Assembly (NCBI RefSeq): GCF_006442965.1
Contig: NZ_VFWX01000018.1
Span: 62,001-126,000 of the forward strand
Direction: 5' to 3'
Origin: Mesorhizobium sp. CU3
GTDB lineage: Bacteria > Pseudomonadota > Alphaproteobacteria > Rhizobiales > Rhizobiaceae
Length of the DNA stretch: 64,000 nucleotides
In this document: positions 43,754 through 54,824 of the stretch, piece by piece
Layout: every line of letters begins with the position of its first letter
Position numbering within the stretch: the stretch's first letter is position 1
Translations under genes and position numbers: made by a program
Notes under the pieces: model-generated
What the model was told of the DNA's origin: nothing
The model's database searches: none
What the model saw: only the letters and a program-made list of their open reading frames with translations

Positions 43754-44620
43754 ATGGCAAAAGCTGCAGCAAAGAGCGCGAAGAGACCGGCGGCAAAGGC
43801 AGCCGCAAAACCGGCAGCCAAGGGCGCGAAGGCGTCGGCGGCCGCTAAGGTGACGGCAAAGGCGGCCTCTAAAGCGACGGCAAAAGCCGCGCCTAAGGCA
43901 GCAGCGAAAGCAAAGCCGGCCAAGAAGCCCGGCATCAAGCTCAGCATGCTGAAGCCCAGCGTCAACAACATGACGGTGCGCGTGTTCGCCCGCGCCGCCG
44001 GACTCGATCCCGCCGAAACCGACGCCTGGGGTTCGACGCGCTCGCCGGAATTCCTGGCGCGCAACCCGGCGCATCTGACGCCGATGATCGAGGACAAGGG
44101 ACTACCCAGGGGCGTGCTCTGGGAAAGCTGCGCCATCATGCAGTATCTCGCCAACAAGCACGGGCTGGAAAAATTCTACCCCAAGGCGCCGGCCAGGCGG
44201 GCGATGATCGACAGCGCCATGTTCTATCTGGTCGGCACGCTTTATCCTTACGTCGCGCGCGCCACCTATCCGGCGCTTGGCTTCCCGCAATATGCCGGCG
44301 AGGTCGGTCACAGCGACGCCCATCCCGACAAGAAGGCGGAAGCGCAGAAGGCGGCGATGGCGGCAATCGCCGAACCGCTCGAGGTGTTTCATTCCTTCTT
44401 CCGCGACGGCAAGCCGTTCATCGGCGGCAGCAATCCGTCGATCGCCGATATCAGGCTGGCGGCGACGCTCGAATTCCTGGCGGTGATCGACTACGCGCTG
44501 CCGGGCTGGGCGAAGGACTATATGGCGGCGCTGGAGAAGAAGCTCGGCAAGGCCTATGCGGAACCGGCCGGCGACGTGCGCGGCTACATCGCCTATGTGA
44601 AGTCGCAGGCCAAGGCCTGA
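43754..44620 (+). CDS. GST-family protein with a Lys/Ala-rich histone-H1-like N-terminal tail
   Basis: A 288-residue protein of two unlike parts. Residues 1-58 are almost entirely Ala and Lys with a few Pro, Gly and Ser (KAAAKSAKRPAAKAAAKPAA and similar AAK repeats), like the tail of bacterial histone-H1 proteins. From about residue 62 a GST fold follows: KLSMLKPSVNNMTVRVFARA, ARNPAHLTPMIED, LWESCAIMQYLANKHGLEKF, and GGSNPSIADIRLAATLEFL. The ATG at 43754 follows GGGAGGG. The tail is in frame without a break, so it is not an annotation artefact. Confidence 0.85.
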   Translation: MAKAAAKSAKRPAAKAAAKPAAKGAKASAAAKVTAKAASKATAKAAPKAAAKAKPAKKPGIKLSMLKPSVNNMTVRVFARAAGLDPAETDAWGSTRSPEFLARNPAHLTPMIEDKGLPRGVLWESCAIMQYLANKHGLEKFYPKAPARRAMIDSAMFYLVGTLYPYVARATYPALGFPQYAGEVGHSDAHPDKKAEAQKAAMAAIAEPLEVFHSFFRDGKPFIGGSNPSIADIRLAATLEFLAVIDYALPGWAKDYMAALEKKLGKAYAEPAGDVRGYIAYVKSQAKA

Positions 44621-44652
44621 AGATGCCGGGTTAAGGTTTCGTTTACTAAAGC

Positions 44653-44750
44653 CCTGTCTACTGGTTTCAGTCCTCGCCGCGACCACGGATGTACTGGCGC
44701 CAGGGTGAGACAGGAAAAAGGTCGGCTCCGTGCCGGCCTTTTGCTTTTTT
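44653..44750 (+). ncRNA. Candidate structured RNA ending in a terminator
   Basis: CCTGTCT (44653-44659) pairs with AGACAGG (44708-44714), and CTGG (44661-44664) with CCAG (44700-44703) continues the stem around a 35-base inner region. Immediately after, AAGGTCGGC (44718-44726), TCCGT, GCCGGCCTT (44732-44740) then TTGCTTTTTT is a Rho-independent terminator. It could be a small RNA or the processed 3' end of the GST mRNA; no promoter is clear. Confidence 0.45.
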
Positions 44751-44873
44751 CCCTCGCGCGGCAATCACGACAGTATGATTCCGCCTGCGCCGGCGCCGGC
44801 GAATTCCTATTGTCATCCTCGAAAGCGGTCGTACCATTGCCCTTGGGGCGTGGAGCAGGCAACGAGGACCGCG

Positions 44874-45239
44874 ATGGCAAAAGCAATGGCATTCTCGATT
44901 GTTGCAGCCTTGCTCGTGGCATCCTATCCCGCCGGGGCGGAACCGCTCAACAACATGAACGAGGTCGGCGCCGCCTTGCTGGCCTGCTGGAAGCCGCCGG
45001 CAGAGTCCGACAACTCATCGGTCACGCTAAGCTTCGGCTTCAAGCGCGACGGCACGCTGATCGGGCCGCCGAAAGCGACGGCTATCAAAGTCAAAGGCGA
45101 TGACGCGGCACGCAAGGCCTATGTCGATGCGGCGACCAAGGCGTTGAACGATTGCCTGCCGGTCAGCTTCTCGCCGACGCTCGCCAAGGGCGTAGCGGGG
45201 AACGTCTTCACGCTCCAGTTCAACTCGCCGAAGAAATAG
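44874..45239 (+). CDS. Secreted small protein, TonB-C-like fold possible
   Basis: A 121-residue exported protein. Signal peptide MAKAMAFSIVAALLVASYPA, cut near AGAEP. The mature part AALLACWKPP ... VTLSFGFKRDGTLIGPPKAT ... CLPVSFSP ... VFTLQFNSPK resembles the TonB/TolA C-terminal layout, with two Cys that may form a disulfide. ATG 44874 follows CGAGGACC. Function unknown. Confidence 0.75.
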   Translation: MAKAMAFSIVAALLVASYPAGAEPLNNMNEVGAALLACWKPPAESDNSSVTLSFGFKRDGTLIGPPKATAIKVKGDDAARKAYVDAATKALNDCLPVSFSPTLAKGVAGNVFTLQFNSPKK

Positions 45240-45244
45240 GTGCC

Positions 45245-45466
45245 TCAGGCCAAAGTGCGTGCACGCCTGATTTGGGCGTGCTTTTCCAGCTCCGGCATCT
45301 CGAAGACATAATCGTTCCAGGCGGATTGCGGAATCTGGCCCGCCAGATAGCATTCGAGCAACAGGTTCTGCTCGGGTGTCAAATGCCTCGGCGCCCATTC
45401 GTGATCCAGCCCAAGCGAGTGGATCAGGTTCCTGGTCAGGCCAGAGACGGTGAAGTGAATAGACAT
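45245..45466 (-). CDS. Hypothetical small protein
   Basis: A 73-residue protein: MSIHFTVSGLTRNLIHSLGL, then HLTPEQNLLLECYLAGQIPQ, then SAWNDYVFEMPELEKHAQIR. A GGGAGA ribosome site precedes ATG 45466. Not recognised, but composition and ribosome site are convincing. It converges on the secreted-protein gene. Confidence 0.65.
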   Translation of the reverse strand: MSIHFTVSGLTRNLIHSLGLDHEWAPRHLTPEQNLLLECYLAGQIPQSAWNDYVFEMPELEKHAQIRRARTLA

Positions 45467-45509
45467 CTTCAGTCTCCCTTACACTGCGCTGATCGATAGA
45501 TTGCCACGC

Positions 45510-45552
45510 AATCCCGGACCGTAAGCCGCTTCACACTTTTCCCGGAATTGCT
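45510..45552. repeat. Module A palindromic repeat
   Basis: GCAATCCCGGACCGTAAGCC ... CACTTTTCCCGGAATTGC, an imperfect version of the perfect hairpin at 58471-58513. Confidence 0.65.
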
Positions 45553-45695
45553 CCAACGCCAACAACGCCCGATGCAGGCCAAAGGTTTCATCATCCATAC
45601 GTGATCGAACCGGCTGCCCGCTCTCGGCCGGTTCAAAAAAATAGTTTTTCGGCTGCCGTCTCAACCTTGAGATGAAAGCGCAATATTCGTTTCAC

Positions 45696-45773
45696 CTGAT
45701 TGAGTGTAACAGTCAAAAGTGTACACGAAAGCTCTCGGTTAATCTTGCTATTCTTGAGAGCTAGCTCAATCAG
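45696..45773. other. Nested inverted repeat in an AT-rich gap
   Basis: CTGATTGAG (45696-45704) and CTCAATCAG (45765-45773) are a perfect 9-bp outer pair; AGCTCTC (45730-45736) and GAGAGCT (45756-45762) a perfect inner pair. It may be a structured RNA or a protein site; nothing in the neighbourhood explains it. Confidence 0.5.
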
Positions 45774-45844
45774 CCGGTTTTGATTCCAAGCAGTTTAGAT
45801 GGCCGGTTGTCCCGGAAACGCTGCGCACGTCCGGGCGATATGCA

Positions 45845-46186
45845 TCAATCGCAAACGACGCGGAAACGCCGGCCGTTTTCGCTGACATTGCGGCAGGCAA
45901 GCGTCCGTTGCGGGTCGGACGGATCCTCGGACAGCTGCGGGTCCGCTGATGCCGGTTTCGGTCTTGAGTATCTGCGCGGCTCCGGTCCGGGCGGCGTGTA
46001 TGGCGGTGGCGGAAACACATCGGACACGATCTGCCGCGAAGGCGCCGTTCCCGGCGGGACCCTATCCCATACGCGCCTGACGTCCATCCGGCTCGGCACG
46101 ATCACCGTGCCGTCGTCGCTGCGCGTGCAGCCGCCTGCCGTAAGCAGCGCCGGACAAAGGACAAAAGCCGCGAATCGAACGAACAT
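45845..46186 (-). CDS. Putative small exported protein or lipoprotein, Pro-rich
   Basis: A 113-residue frame starting MFVRFAAFVLCPALLTAGGC; the TAGGC is a poor lipobox, so lipoprotein status is uncertain. The mature part has a Pro-rich centre (VFPPPPYTPPGPEPRRYSRP) and ends ACRNVSENGRRFRVVCD, with two Cys. An alternative upstream start is 46219. Not recognised. About the same length as other small rhizobial envelope proteins. Confidence 0.6.
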   Translation of the reverse strand: MFVRFAAFVLCPALLTAGGCTRSDDGTVIVPSRMDVRRVWDRVPPGTAPSRQIVSDVFPPPPYTPPGPEPRRYSRPKPASADPQLSEDPSDPQRTLACRNVSENGRRFRVVCD

Positions 46187-46261
46187 TAGCAACACCCCAT
46201 AAGTCTTATAATGCGTCATTGCCCTTGTCGCCAACGGGCGGATTACCGCAGCCGGCGCTTA

Positions 46262-46361
46262 AAGCGCGTCGCGCCGAAACGGATTCAGGCGACGCGCTTC
46301 GAGTCTTTGCTTTGATGCATGTTGCCGCAGGATCGCTGCGGACTTTTGCGCGACATGCATC
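46262..46361. repeat. Mosaic repeat, modules B and C
   Basis: AAGCGCGTCGC (46262-46272) and GCGACGCGCTT (46289-46299) form module B; ATGCATGTTG and CGACATGCAT (46313-46361) module C. Same order as in 32390-32491. The stretch from the previous gene to the kinase holds nothing else evident. Confidence 0.75.
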
Positions 46362-46486
46362 AGGTTCGACCTTACCCAACGGCATGCGGCACAAGCGGTT
46401 GCAAATCGTTATGGTTAGCGGTCCGTTAATGCTTGTCGGGCACATTCCGCCGACGAACCGGAGAGGGTTCGGCCTTGGGGGTAGGG

Positions 46487-49756
<3,270 letters not shown>

Positions 49757-49770
49757 AGCGGGCTTTGAAG

Positions 49771-49817
49771 AGCATGATCCCAAAAAGTGAGAACCGGTTC
49801 TTGGAAAAGATCATGCT
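49771..49817. repeat. AGCATGATC palindromic repeat
   Basis: AGCATGATC (49771-49779) and GATCATGCT (49809-49817), with CCAAAAAGTGAGAACCGGTT in between. Another common rhizobial intergenic palindrome; its translation gives recurrent false ORFs. Confidence 0.7.
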
Positions 49818-49858
49818 CCAACTCAACAAGGAGCGACACAGTCTGGTTGACGTATACG

Positions 49859-49878
49859 TATGGTGCGATCGCACCATA
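49859..49878. promoter_or_regulatory. Perfect 20-bp palindrome
   Basis: TATGGTGCGATCGCACCATA, perfectly symmetric and centred on CGATCG; the flanks extend it with one mismatch. TTGACGTATACGTA runs into it from the left (49847). It looks like a repressor or activator site, but I see no gene directly downstream on either strand within 180 bases. Confidence 0.5.
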
Positions 49879-50063
49879 TGAAAACAAACGCGAAGCCGGG
49901 AAAATAGCTGTCATTGATTCCGCCATTCGATTACGGGCGGGAGCAGCGACCGCCAACAATGGAAACAGCGTCGACTCTACCCCAACGGACCTGTTTTTGG
50001 CGATGAGCTGGGCCATGATCCGCTCTGGCTTTCAGGCAACGCACTCTCGTCCGGATTTTATTT

Positions 50064-50103
50064 CCCGGCGGCCGTAACCCGGCCGCCGGGATAAATTTTG
50101 TTT
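50064..50103. terminator. Strong hairpin with T-rich tail upstream of pstS
   Basis: CCCGGCGGCCG (50064-50074), TAACC, CGGCCGCCGGG (50080-50090), then ATAAATTTTGTTT. A perfect 11-bp stem usable in either direction. It could end a transcript starting near 49850, or the kinase mRNA, before the pho regulon. Confidence 0.6.
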
Positions 50104-50202
50104 CAAAGGCCCGACAAGTCGCTGATTCCGACGGCAAACTCCCGCCGCCCGCCAAGGGCCGTGGACGGCCTGCTCGGACAGGCCTGTCCAGCCGTTACCG
50201 GG

Positions 50203-50231
50203 CTGACATGAAACTGTCATGCGACTGTAAT
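50203..50231 (+). promoter_or_regulatory. PhoB box (pho box) of pstS
   Basis: CTGACATGAAACTGTCAT (50203-50220) fits the PhoB consensus CTGTCATAWAWCTGTCAY at nearly every position, and a third half, CTGTAAT (50225-50231), follows with the usual 11-base period. It lies about 80 bases ahead of ATG 50310. Confidence 0.85.
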
Positions 50232-50309
50232 AATCGAAGGCTATGCCCCTCCTCGGGCGCCGACAGAAATGGGTGCCGAGAGACCATATTCCGAACAGGA
50301 GCAGGCCAT

Positions 50310-51368
50310 ATGAGACACTTCATCCGCTCTGCGGTCGTTGCGATTGCAATGGCTGCGGCATCCACCATCTCGATTTCCGCCGCGATGGCGGCCGACATCT
50401 CCGGCGCCGGCGCCACGTTCCCCTATCCGATCTATGCGAAGTGGGCTGACGCCTACAAGAAGGAGACCGGCATCGGCCTCAACTACCAGTCGATCGGCTC
50501 CGGCGGCGGCATCAAGCAGATCAAGGCCAAGACCGTGACCTTCGGCGCCTCCGACGCGCCGCTGAAGGGCGAAGACCTGGATTCCATCGGGCTCGCCCAG
50601 TTCCCGATGGTGATGGGCGGCATCGTGCCGGTCGTCAATCTCGAAGGCGTCAAGCCGGGCGAACTGGTTCTCGACGGCCCGGTCCTGGCCGACATCTTCG
50701 TCGGCAAGATCACCAATTGGAACGACGAGGCGATCAAGAAGCTGAACCCCGACGTCAAGCTGCCCGACCAGGCGATCGCCGTCGTGCACCGCTCCGACGG
50801 TTCGGGCACCACCTTCAACTTCAGCTACTATCTGGCCGACGTCAGCGCCGATTGGAAGTCGAAGGTCGGCGTCAACACCGCGCTCGAGTGGCCGGTGGGC
50901 ATCGGTGCCAAGGGCAACGAAGGCGTCGCCAACAACGTCGCGCAGACCGGCGGCGCGATCGGCTACGTCGAATACGCCTACGCCAAGCAGAACAAGCTCA
51001 TCTATACCGACCTGATCAACAAGGACGGCAAGAAGGTCGAGCCGACCGCGGCCGCCTTCTCGGCCGCGGCTGCCAATGCCGACTGGAGCTCGAAGCCGGG
51101 CTACGGCGTCATCCTGGCCAACCAGGCGGGCGCCGAATCCTGGCCGATGACCTCCGCGACCTGGATCCTGGTCTACAAGAAGCCCGACGACACGGCCGCC
51201 ACCGGCGAAGCGCTCAAGTTCTTCGCCTGGTCCTACGGCAAGGGCGACGAAATGGCCGCCGGGCTGGACTATGTTCCGATGCCCGACGCCGTCGTGAAGA
51301 GCGTCGAGGAGATGTGGGCGAAGGACATCGTCGACAGCAACGGTAAGCCGATCTACTCCGGCATGTAA
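50310..51368 (+). CDS. pstS: Phosphate ABC transporter substrate-binding protein PstS
   Basis: A 352-residue periplasmic phosphate binder. Signal peptide 1-28 (cut after AMA), then DISGAGATFPYPIYAKWADA, the phosphate-contacting YQSIGSGGGIKQIKAKTVTF and SDAPL, HRSDGSGTTFNF, and QTGGAIGYVEYAYAKQN. ATG 50310 has AGGAG 8 bases upstream; an extension to 50208 overlaps the PhoB box and is rejected. First gene of pstSCAB-phoU-phoB. Confidence 0.96.
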   Translation: MRHFIRSAVVAIAMAAASTISISAAMAADISGAGATFPYPIYAKWADAYKKETGIGLNYQSIGSGGGIKQIKAKTVTFGASDAPLKGEDLDSIGLAQFPMVMGGIVPVVNLEGVKPGELVLDGPVLADIFVGKITNWNDEAIKKLNPDVKLPDQAIAVVHRSDGSGTTFNFSYYLADVSADWKSKVGVNTALEWPVGIGAKGNEGVANNVAQTGGAIGYVEYAYAKQNKLIYTDLINKDGKKVEPTAAAFSAAAANADWSSKPGYGVILANQAGAESWPMTSATWILVYKKPDDTAATGEALKFFAWSYGKGDEMAAGLDYVPMPDAVVKSVEEMWAKDIVDSNGKPIYSGM

Positions 51369-51382
51369 TCTGCGCAAGAAAG

Positions 51383-51419
51383 GGAGGGCGCTTCCGGCGC
51401 CCTCCTGTCTCTCTTTTTG
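51383..51419 (+). terminator. Attenuator hairpin between pstS and pstC
   Basis: GGAGGGCGC (51383-51391), TTCCG, GCGCCCTCC (51397-51405), then TGTCTCTCTTTTTG. A partial terminator in this place keeps the binding protein more abundant than the membrane part. Confidence 0.7.
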
Positions 51420-51436
51420 TAAATGCGAGGGGCTAA

Positions 51437-52423
51437 ATGAGTGCCGTTTCCGAAGCCGTGACAAGTTCCGGCGCGCGGACCAGGGAAGCGATAGTTCGCC
51501 GCTTTGCCTTGACCGACACGATCTTCCGCACGGCCACGCGACTTTCCGCCATCCTGGTGCTGGTGCTTCTGGGTGGGGTCGCCATTTCCCTGATCACCGG
51601 TTCCTGGCAGGCGCTGTCGAAATTCGGCTTCTCCTTCCTGACGACCGAGTCGTGGAATCCGGTCACCGAAAATTTCGGAGCGCTGGCGCCGATCTATGGA
51701 ACCATTGTCACCTCGGCCATCGCCATTCTGATCGCCGTGCCGATCGGCATCGGCATCGCCGTTTTCCTGACCGAGCTCTGCCCGCGTCCGCTGCGGCGTC
51801 CGATCGGCATAGCGGTCGAGCTTTTGGCCGGCATCCCGTCGATCATCTACGGCATCTGGGGCCTGTTCGTCTTCGCGCCGTTCCTGCAAACGACTGTGCA
51901 GCCTTTTGTCATCTGGCTGTTTCATGGCATTCCTGGCCTCAACGGCCTGTTCGCCGGCCCGCCCTACGGCATAGGCATGCTGACGTCGTCGCTCATTCTT
52001 GCCATCATGGTTCTGCCGTTCATCACATCGATCACCAAGGACGTGTTCGACACGGTGCCCTCGGTGCTGAAGGAATCGGCGTACGGCATCGGCTGCACGA
52101 CATGGGAAGTGACGCGCCGCGTGGTCATCCCCTATACCCGGGTCGGCATCATGGGCGGCGTCATGCTCGGTCTCGGCCGCGCGCTCGGCGAGACCATGGC
52201 CGTCACCTTCGTCATCGGCAACGCCCACCGCATCAGCGCATCGCTGTTTGCTCCGGGCACGACGATTTCGGCGACCATCGCCAACGAATTCACCGAGGCC
52301 GACGGCGAACTCTACACCTCCTCGCTGGTGGCGCTCGGCCTGATCCTGTTCATCATCACCTTCATCATCCTCGCCATCGCGCGCTACATGCTGTTGCGCA
52401 TCGATAGCAAGGCGGGAGCCTGA
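51437..52423 (+). CDS. pstC: Phosphate ABC transporter permease PstC
   Basis: A 328-residue permease with six TM segments. WNPVTENFGALAPIYGTIVT after the first TM, PIGIGIAVFLTELCPRPLRR, ELLAGIPSIIYGIWGLFVFA and the EAA loop SAYGIGCTTWEVTRRVVIPY identify PstC. It forms the channel with PstA. Confidence 0.95.
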   Translation: MSAVSEAVTSSGARTREAIVRRFALTDTIFRTATRLSAILVLVLLGGVAISLITGSWQALSKFGFSFLTTESWNPVTENFGALAPIYGTIVTSAIAILIAVPIGIGIAVFLTELCPRPLRRPIGIAVELLAGIPSIIYGIWGLFVFAPFLQTTVQPFVIWLFHGIPGLNGLFAGPPYGIGMLTSSLILAIMVLPFITSITKDVFDTVPSVLKESAYGIGCTTWEVTRRVVIPYTRVGIMGGVMLGLGRALGETMAVTFVIGNAHRISASLFAPGTTISATIANEFTEADGELYTSSLVALGLILFIITFIILAIARYMLLRIDSKAGA

Positions 52424-52425
52424 CC

Positions 52426-53277
52426 ATGTCGACAGCCATGTCGCTTCACCAGCGCCGCAAGCGCAAGAACGGCGTGATGATGGCGCTGTGCGTCATCGCC
52501 GCCGGCATCGGCCTCGCCTGGCTGGCGCTGATCCTCGGCGCGCTGGTCTACAAGGGCCTGTCCGGCCTCTCGCTGGCGGTCTTCACCGAAATGACGCCGC
52601 CGCCCGGCGAAGCCGGCGGCCTGCTCAACGCCATCTATGGCAGCATCGTGATGACCATCATCGGCATCGTCGTCGGAACGCCGATCGGCGTTCTGGCCGG
52701 CACCTACATGGCCGAATATGGGCGCTTCTCGAAGCTGACCACCGTGGTGCGCTTCATCAACGACATCCTCTTGTCGGCGCCCTCGATCATCGTCGGCCTG
52801 TTCGTCTACGAACTGATGGTGCGGCCGATGGGCCATTTCTCGGCCATCGCCGGCGCCGTCGCGCTGTCGATCCTGGTGATCCCCGTCGTGGTGCGCACCA
52901 CCGAGGACATGCTGAACCTGGTGCCCAATGCGCTGCGCGAGGCCGGCACCGCCATCGGCGCTCCGCGCTGGGTGGTCATCCGCTCGGTCGCCTATCGCGC
53001 GGCACTGTCTGGTATCGTCACCGGTATCCTGCTCGCGATCGCCCGCATCTCCGGCGAGACGGCGCCGCTGCTCTTCACCGCGCTCAACAACCAGTTCTGG
53101 TCGAGCAATCTCAATGCCCCGATGGCCAGCCTGCCGGTGACCATCTTCCAGTTCGCGCTCAGCCCCTATGAGGAATGGCAGCAACTGGCTTGGACGGGCG
53201 CACTCATAATCACCCTGACGGTTCTCGGGCTGAGCATCTTTGCCCGCAGCCTGACCGGACGCAGAGAGGACAGATGA
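52426..53277 (+). CDS. pstA: Phosphate ABC transporter permease PstA
   Basis: A 283-residue permease starting 2 bases after pstC. TPPPGEAGGLLNAIYGSIVM, PIGVLAGTYMAEYGRFSKLT, the SAPSIIVGLFVYEL motif and the EAA loop LREAGTAIGAPRWVVIRSVA mark PstA. Its stop overlaps the pstB start (ATGA). Confidence 0.95.
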   Translation: MSTAMSLHQRRKRKNGVMMALCVIAAGIGLAWLALILGALVYKGLSGLSLAVFTEMTPPPGEAGGLLNAIYGSIVMTIIGIVVGTPIGVLAGTYMAEYGRFSKLTTVVRFINDILLSAPSIIVGLFVYELMVRPMGHFSAIAGAVALSILVIPVVVRTTEDMLNLVPNALREAGTAIGAPRWVVIRSVAYRAALSGIVTGILLAIARISGETAPLLFTALNNQFWSSNLNAPMASLPVTIFQFALSPYEEWQQLAWTGALIITLTVLGLSIFARSLTGRREDR

Positions 53278-54077
53278 AACCGATGTTGTCCACCGACCTG
53301 AACGTAGCCGACACGACCGTCGAGAAGGCCAAGATCGAGGTCAAGGACCTCAACTTCTACTATGGCCAGTCGAAGGCGCTGAAGGGGATCAACCTGTCCC
53401 TGCCGGAGCGCAGCGTGACCGCCTTCATCGGGCCGTCGGGCTGCGGGAAGTCGACGCTGCTGCGCGTGCTCAACCGCATCTACGAGCTCTATCCGAAGCA
53501 GACCGCCGAGGGCCAGGTGCTGCTCGACGGTAAGAACATCCTCGATCGTTCGCAGGACCTGAACCTGTTGCGCACCAAGATCGGCATGGTGTTCCAGAAG
53601 CCGACGCCGTTCCCGATGTCGATCTACGAGAACATCGCCTTCGGCGTCAGGCTCTATGAGAAGATCAGCAAGGCCGAGATGGACAATCGCGTCGAGCAGG
53701 CGCTGAAGCGCGCCGCGCTCTGGACCGAGGTCAAGGACAAGCTCAACGCCAGCGGCCTCAGCCTCTCCGGCGGCCAGCAGCAGCGCCTGTGCATCGCCCG
53801 CACGGTTGCGGTGAAGCCCGAAGTCATCCTGCTCGACGAGCCGGCCTCGGCGCTCGATCCGCTGTCGACCGCCAAGATCGAGGAGCTGATCGACGAATTG
53901 CAAGCCGACTACACGATCGTCATCGTCACCCACAACATGCAGCAGGCGGCGCGCGTGTCGCGGCAGACGGCGTTCATGTATCTGGGCGAGCTGATCGAGT
54001 TCGACCGGACCGAGAAGATCTTCACCTCGCCGCGTGAGAAGCGCACGCAGGACTACATCACCGGCCGCTTCGGCTGA
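53274..54077 (+). CDS. pstB: Phosphate ABC transporter ATPase PstB
   Basis: A 267-residue ATPase. Walker A GPSGCGKST, the PstB-specific QKPTPFPMSIYENIAFG, signature LSGGQQQRLCIART, Walker B VILLDEPASALDPLST, and C-terminal TAFMYLGELIEFDRTEKIFT. ATG 53274 overlaps the pstA stop; the longer frame to 53175 lies in pstA. Confidence 0.96.
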   Translation: MKPMLSTDLNVADTTVEKAKIEVKDLNFYYGQSKALKGINLSLPERSVTAFIGPSGCGKSTLLRVLNRIYELYPKQTAEGQVLLDGKNILDRSQDLNLLRTKIGMVFQKPTPFPMSIYENIAFGVRLYEKISKAEMDNRVEQALKRAALWTEVKDKLNASGLSLSGGQQQRLCIARTVAVKPEVILLDEPASALDPLSTAKIEELIDELQADYTIVIVTHNMQQAARVSRQTAFMYLGELIEFDRTEKIFTSPREKRTQDYITGRFG

Positions 54078-54097
54078 GTTCATACGAGGACACCAAT

Positions 54098-54805
54098 ATG
54101 GCCGAACATACCGTCGCTTCCTTCGACGAGGATCTGAGGCAGATCAGCCGGCTGGTCAACGACATGGGCGATCTCGCCGGTTCCATGGTCGGCGCGGCGA
54201 CCAGGGCACTGCTCGAAACCGACAATGCGCTGGCACAGCGCGTCGTCTCCGACGACGCCATCATGGACGCGCGCCAGCGCGAGCTCGACGACCGCGCCAT
54301 CACGCTGATCGCCAAGCGCCAGCCGATGGCCGACGACCTGCGCAATGTCGTCGGCGCGATCCGCATGGCCGGCGATCTCGAGCGTATCGGCGATCTCGCC
54401 AAGAACATCGCCAAGCGCGTCGGCTCGGTCGGCATAAGTGCTGCGCCGCGCGATCTCACCCACTCGATCGACGGCATGGCGCAGATGGTGCTGATCCAGG
54501 TGCAGGGCGTGATCGAGGAATATACTGCCGGCGACGCCACGGCGCTCGCCAAGCTCAGAAACGACGACGAGCGCATCGACGTCAAATACACCTCCGTCTT
54601 CCGCGAGCTCTTGACCTACATGATGGAGGATCCGCGCAACATCACGGCTTGCACGCATCTTCTGTTCTGCGCCAAGAATCTGGAGCGTATCGGCGACCAT
54701 GTCACCAACATCGCCGAGAATGCCTATTATGTTCTGACCGGCACGCAACTGCCCGCCAACCGTCCGAAGCAGGACGAGACGGCGATGTCGGCGCCGGCGG
54801 CTTGA
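54098..54805 (+). CDS. phoU: Phosphate signalling protein PhoU
   Basis: A 235-residue protein of two three-helix bundles. The repeated metal-binding motifs are VVGAIRMAGDLERIGDLAKN and LLFCAKNLERIGDHVTNIAE (ExxxD type). PhoU links PstB transport activity to the kinase PhoR, which is not in this window. Confidence 0.96.
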   Translation: MAEHTVASFDEDLRQISRLVNDMGDLAGSMVGAATRALLETDNALAQRVVSDDAIMDARQRELDDRAITLIAKRQPMADDLRNVVGAIRMAGDLERIGDLAKNIAKRVGSVGISAAPRDLTHSIDGMAQMVLIQVQGVIEEYTAGDATALAKLRNDDERIDVKYTSVFRELLTYMMEDPRNITACTHLLFCAKNLERIGDHVTNIAENAYYVLTGTQLPANRPKQDETAMSAPAA

Positions 54806-54824
54806 CGGAAAAGGTTGCCTGTCA

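Larger units (their letters stand above)
45467..45844. other. Intergenic region with module A repeat and an AT-rich nested dyad
   Basis: A 378-base stretch. The left part carries module A (GCAATCCCGGACC to CCCGGAATTGC, 45510-45552). The right part (45655-45790) is AT-rich and contains TCTCAA-CC-TTGAGA (45659-45672) and the nested dyad listed separately. The open frame 45479-45664 on minus runs through the repeat and is not believed. Confidence 0.6.
49757..50309. other. 553-base intergenic region before pstS
   Basis: No gene is believed here. From left to right it has a GATCATGC palindrome (49771-49817), a 20-base perfect palindrome (49859-49878), a strong hairpin (50064-50090), then the PhoB box (50203-50231) and pstS ribosome site (AGGAG, 50297-50301). 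Open frames over it only translate the repeats. Confidence 0.6.

Noticed and set aside
45479..45664. 61-residue minus-strand frame
   Set aside because: Most of it is the translation of the module A palindrome, a recurrent artefact.
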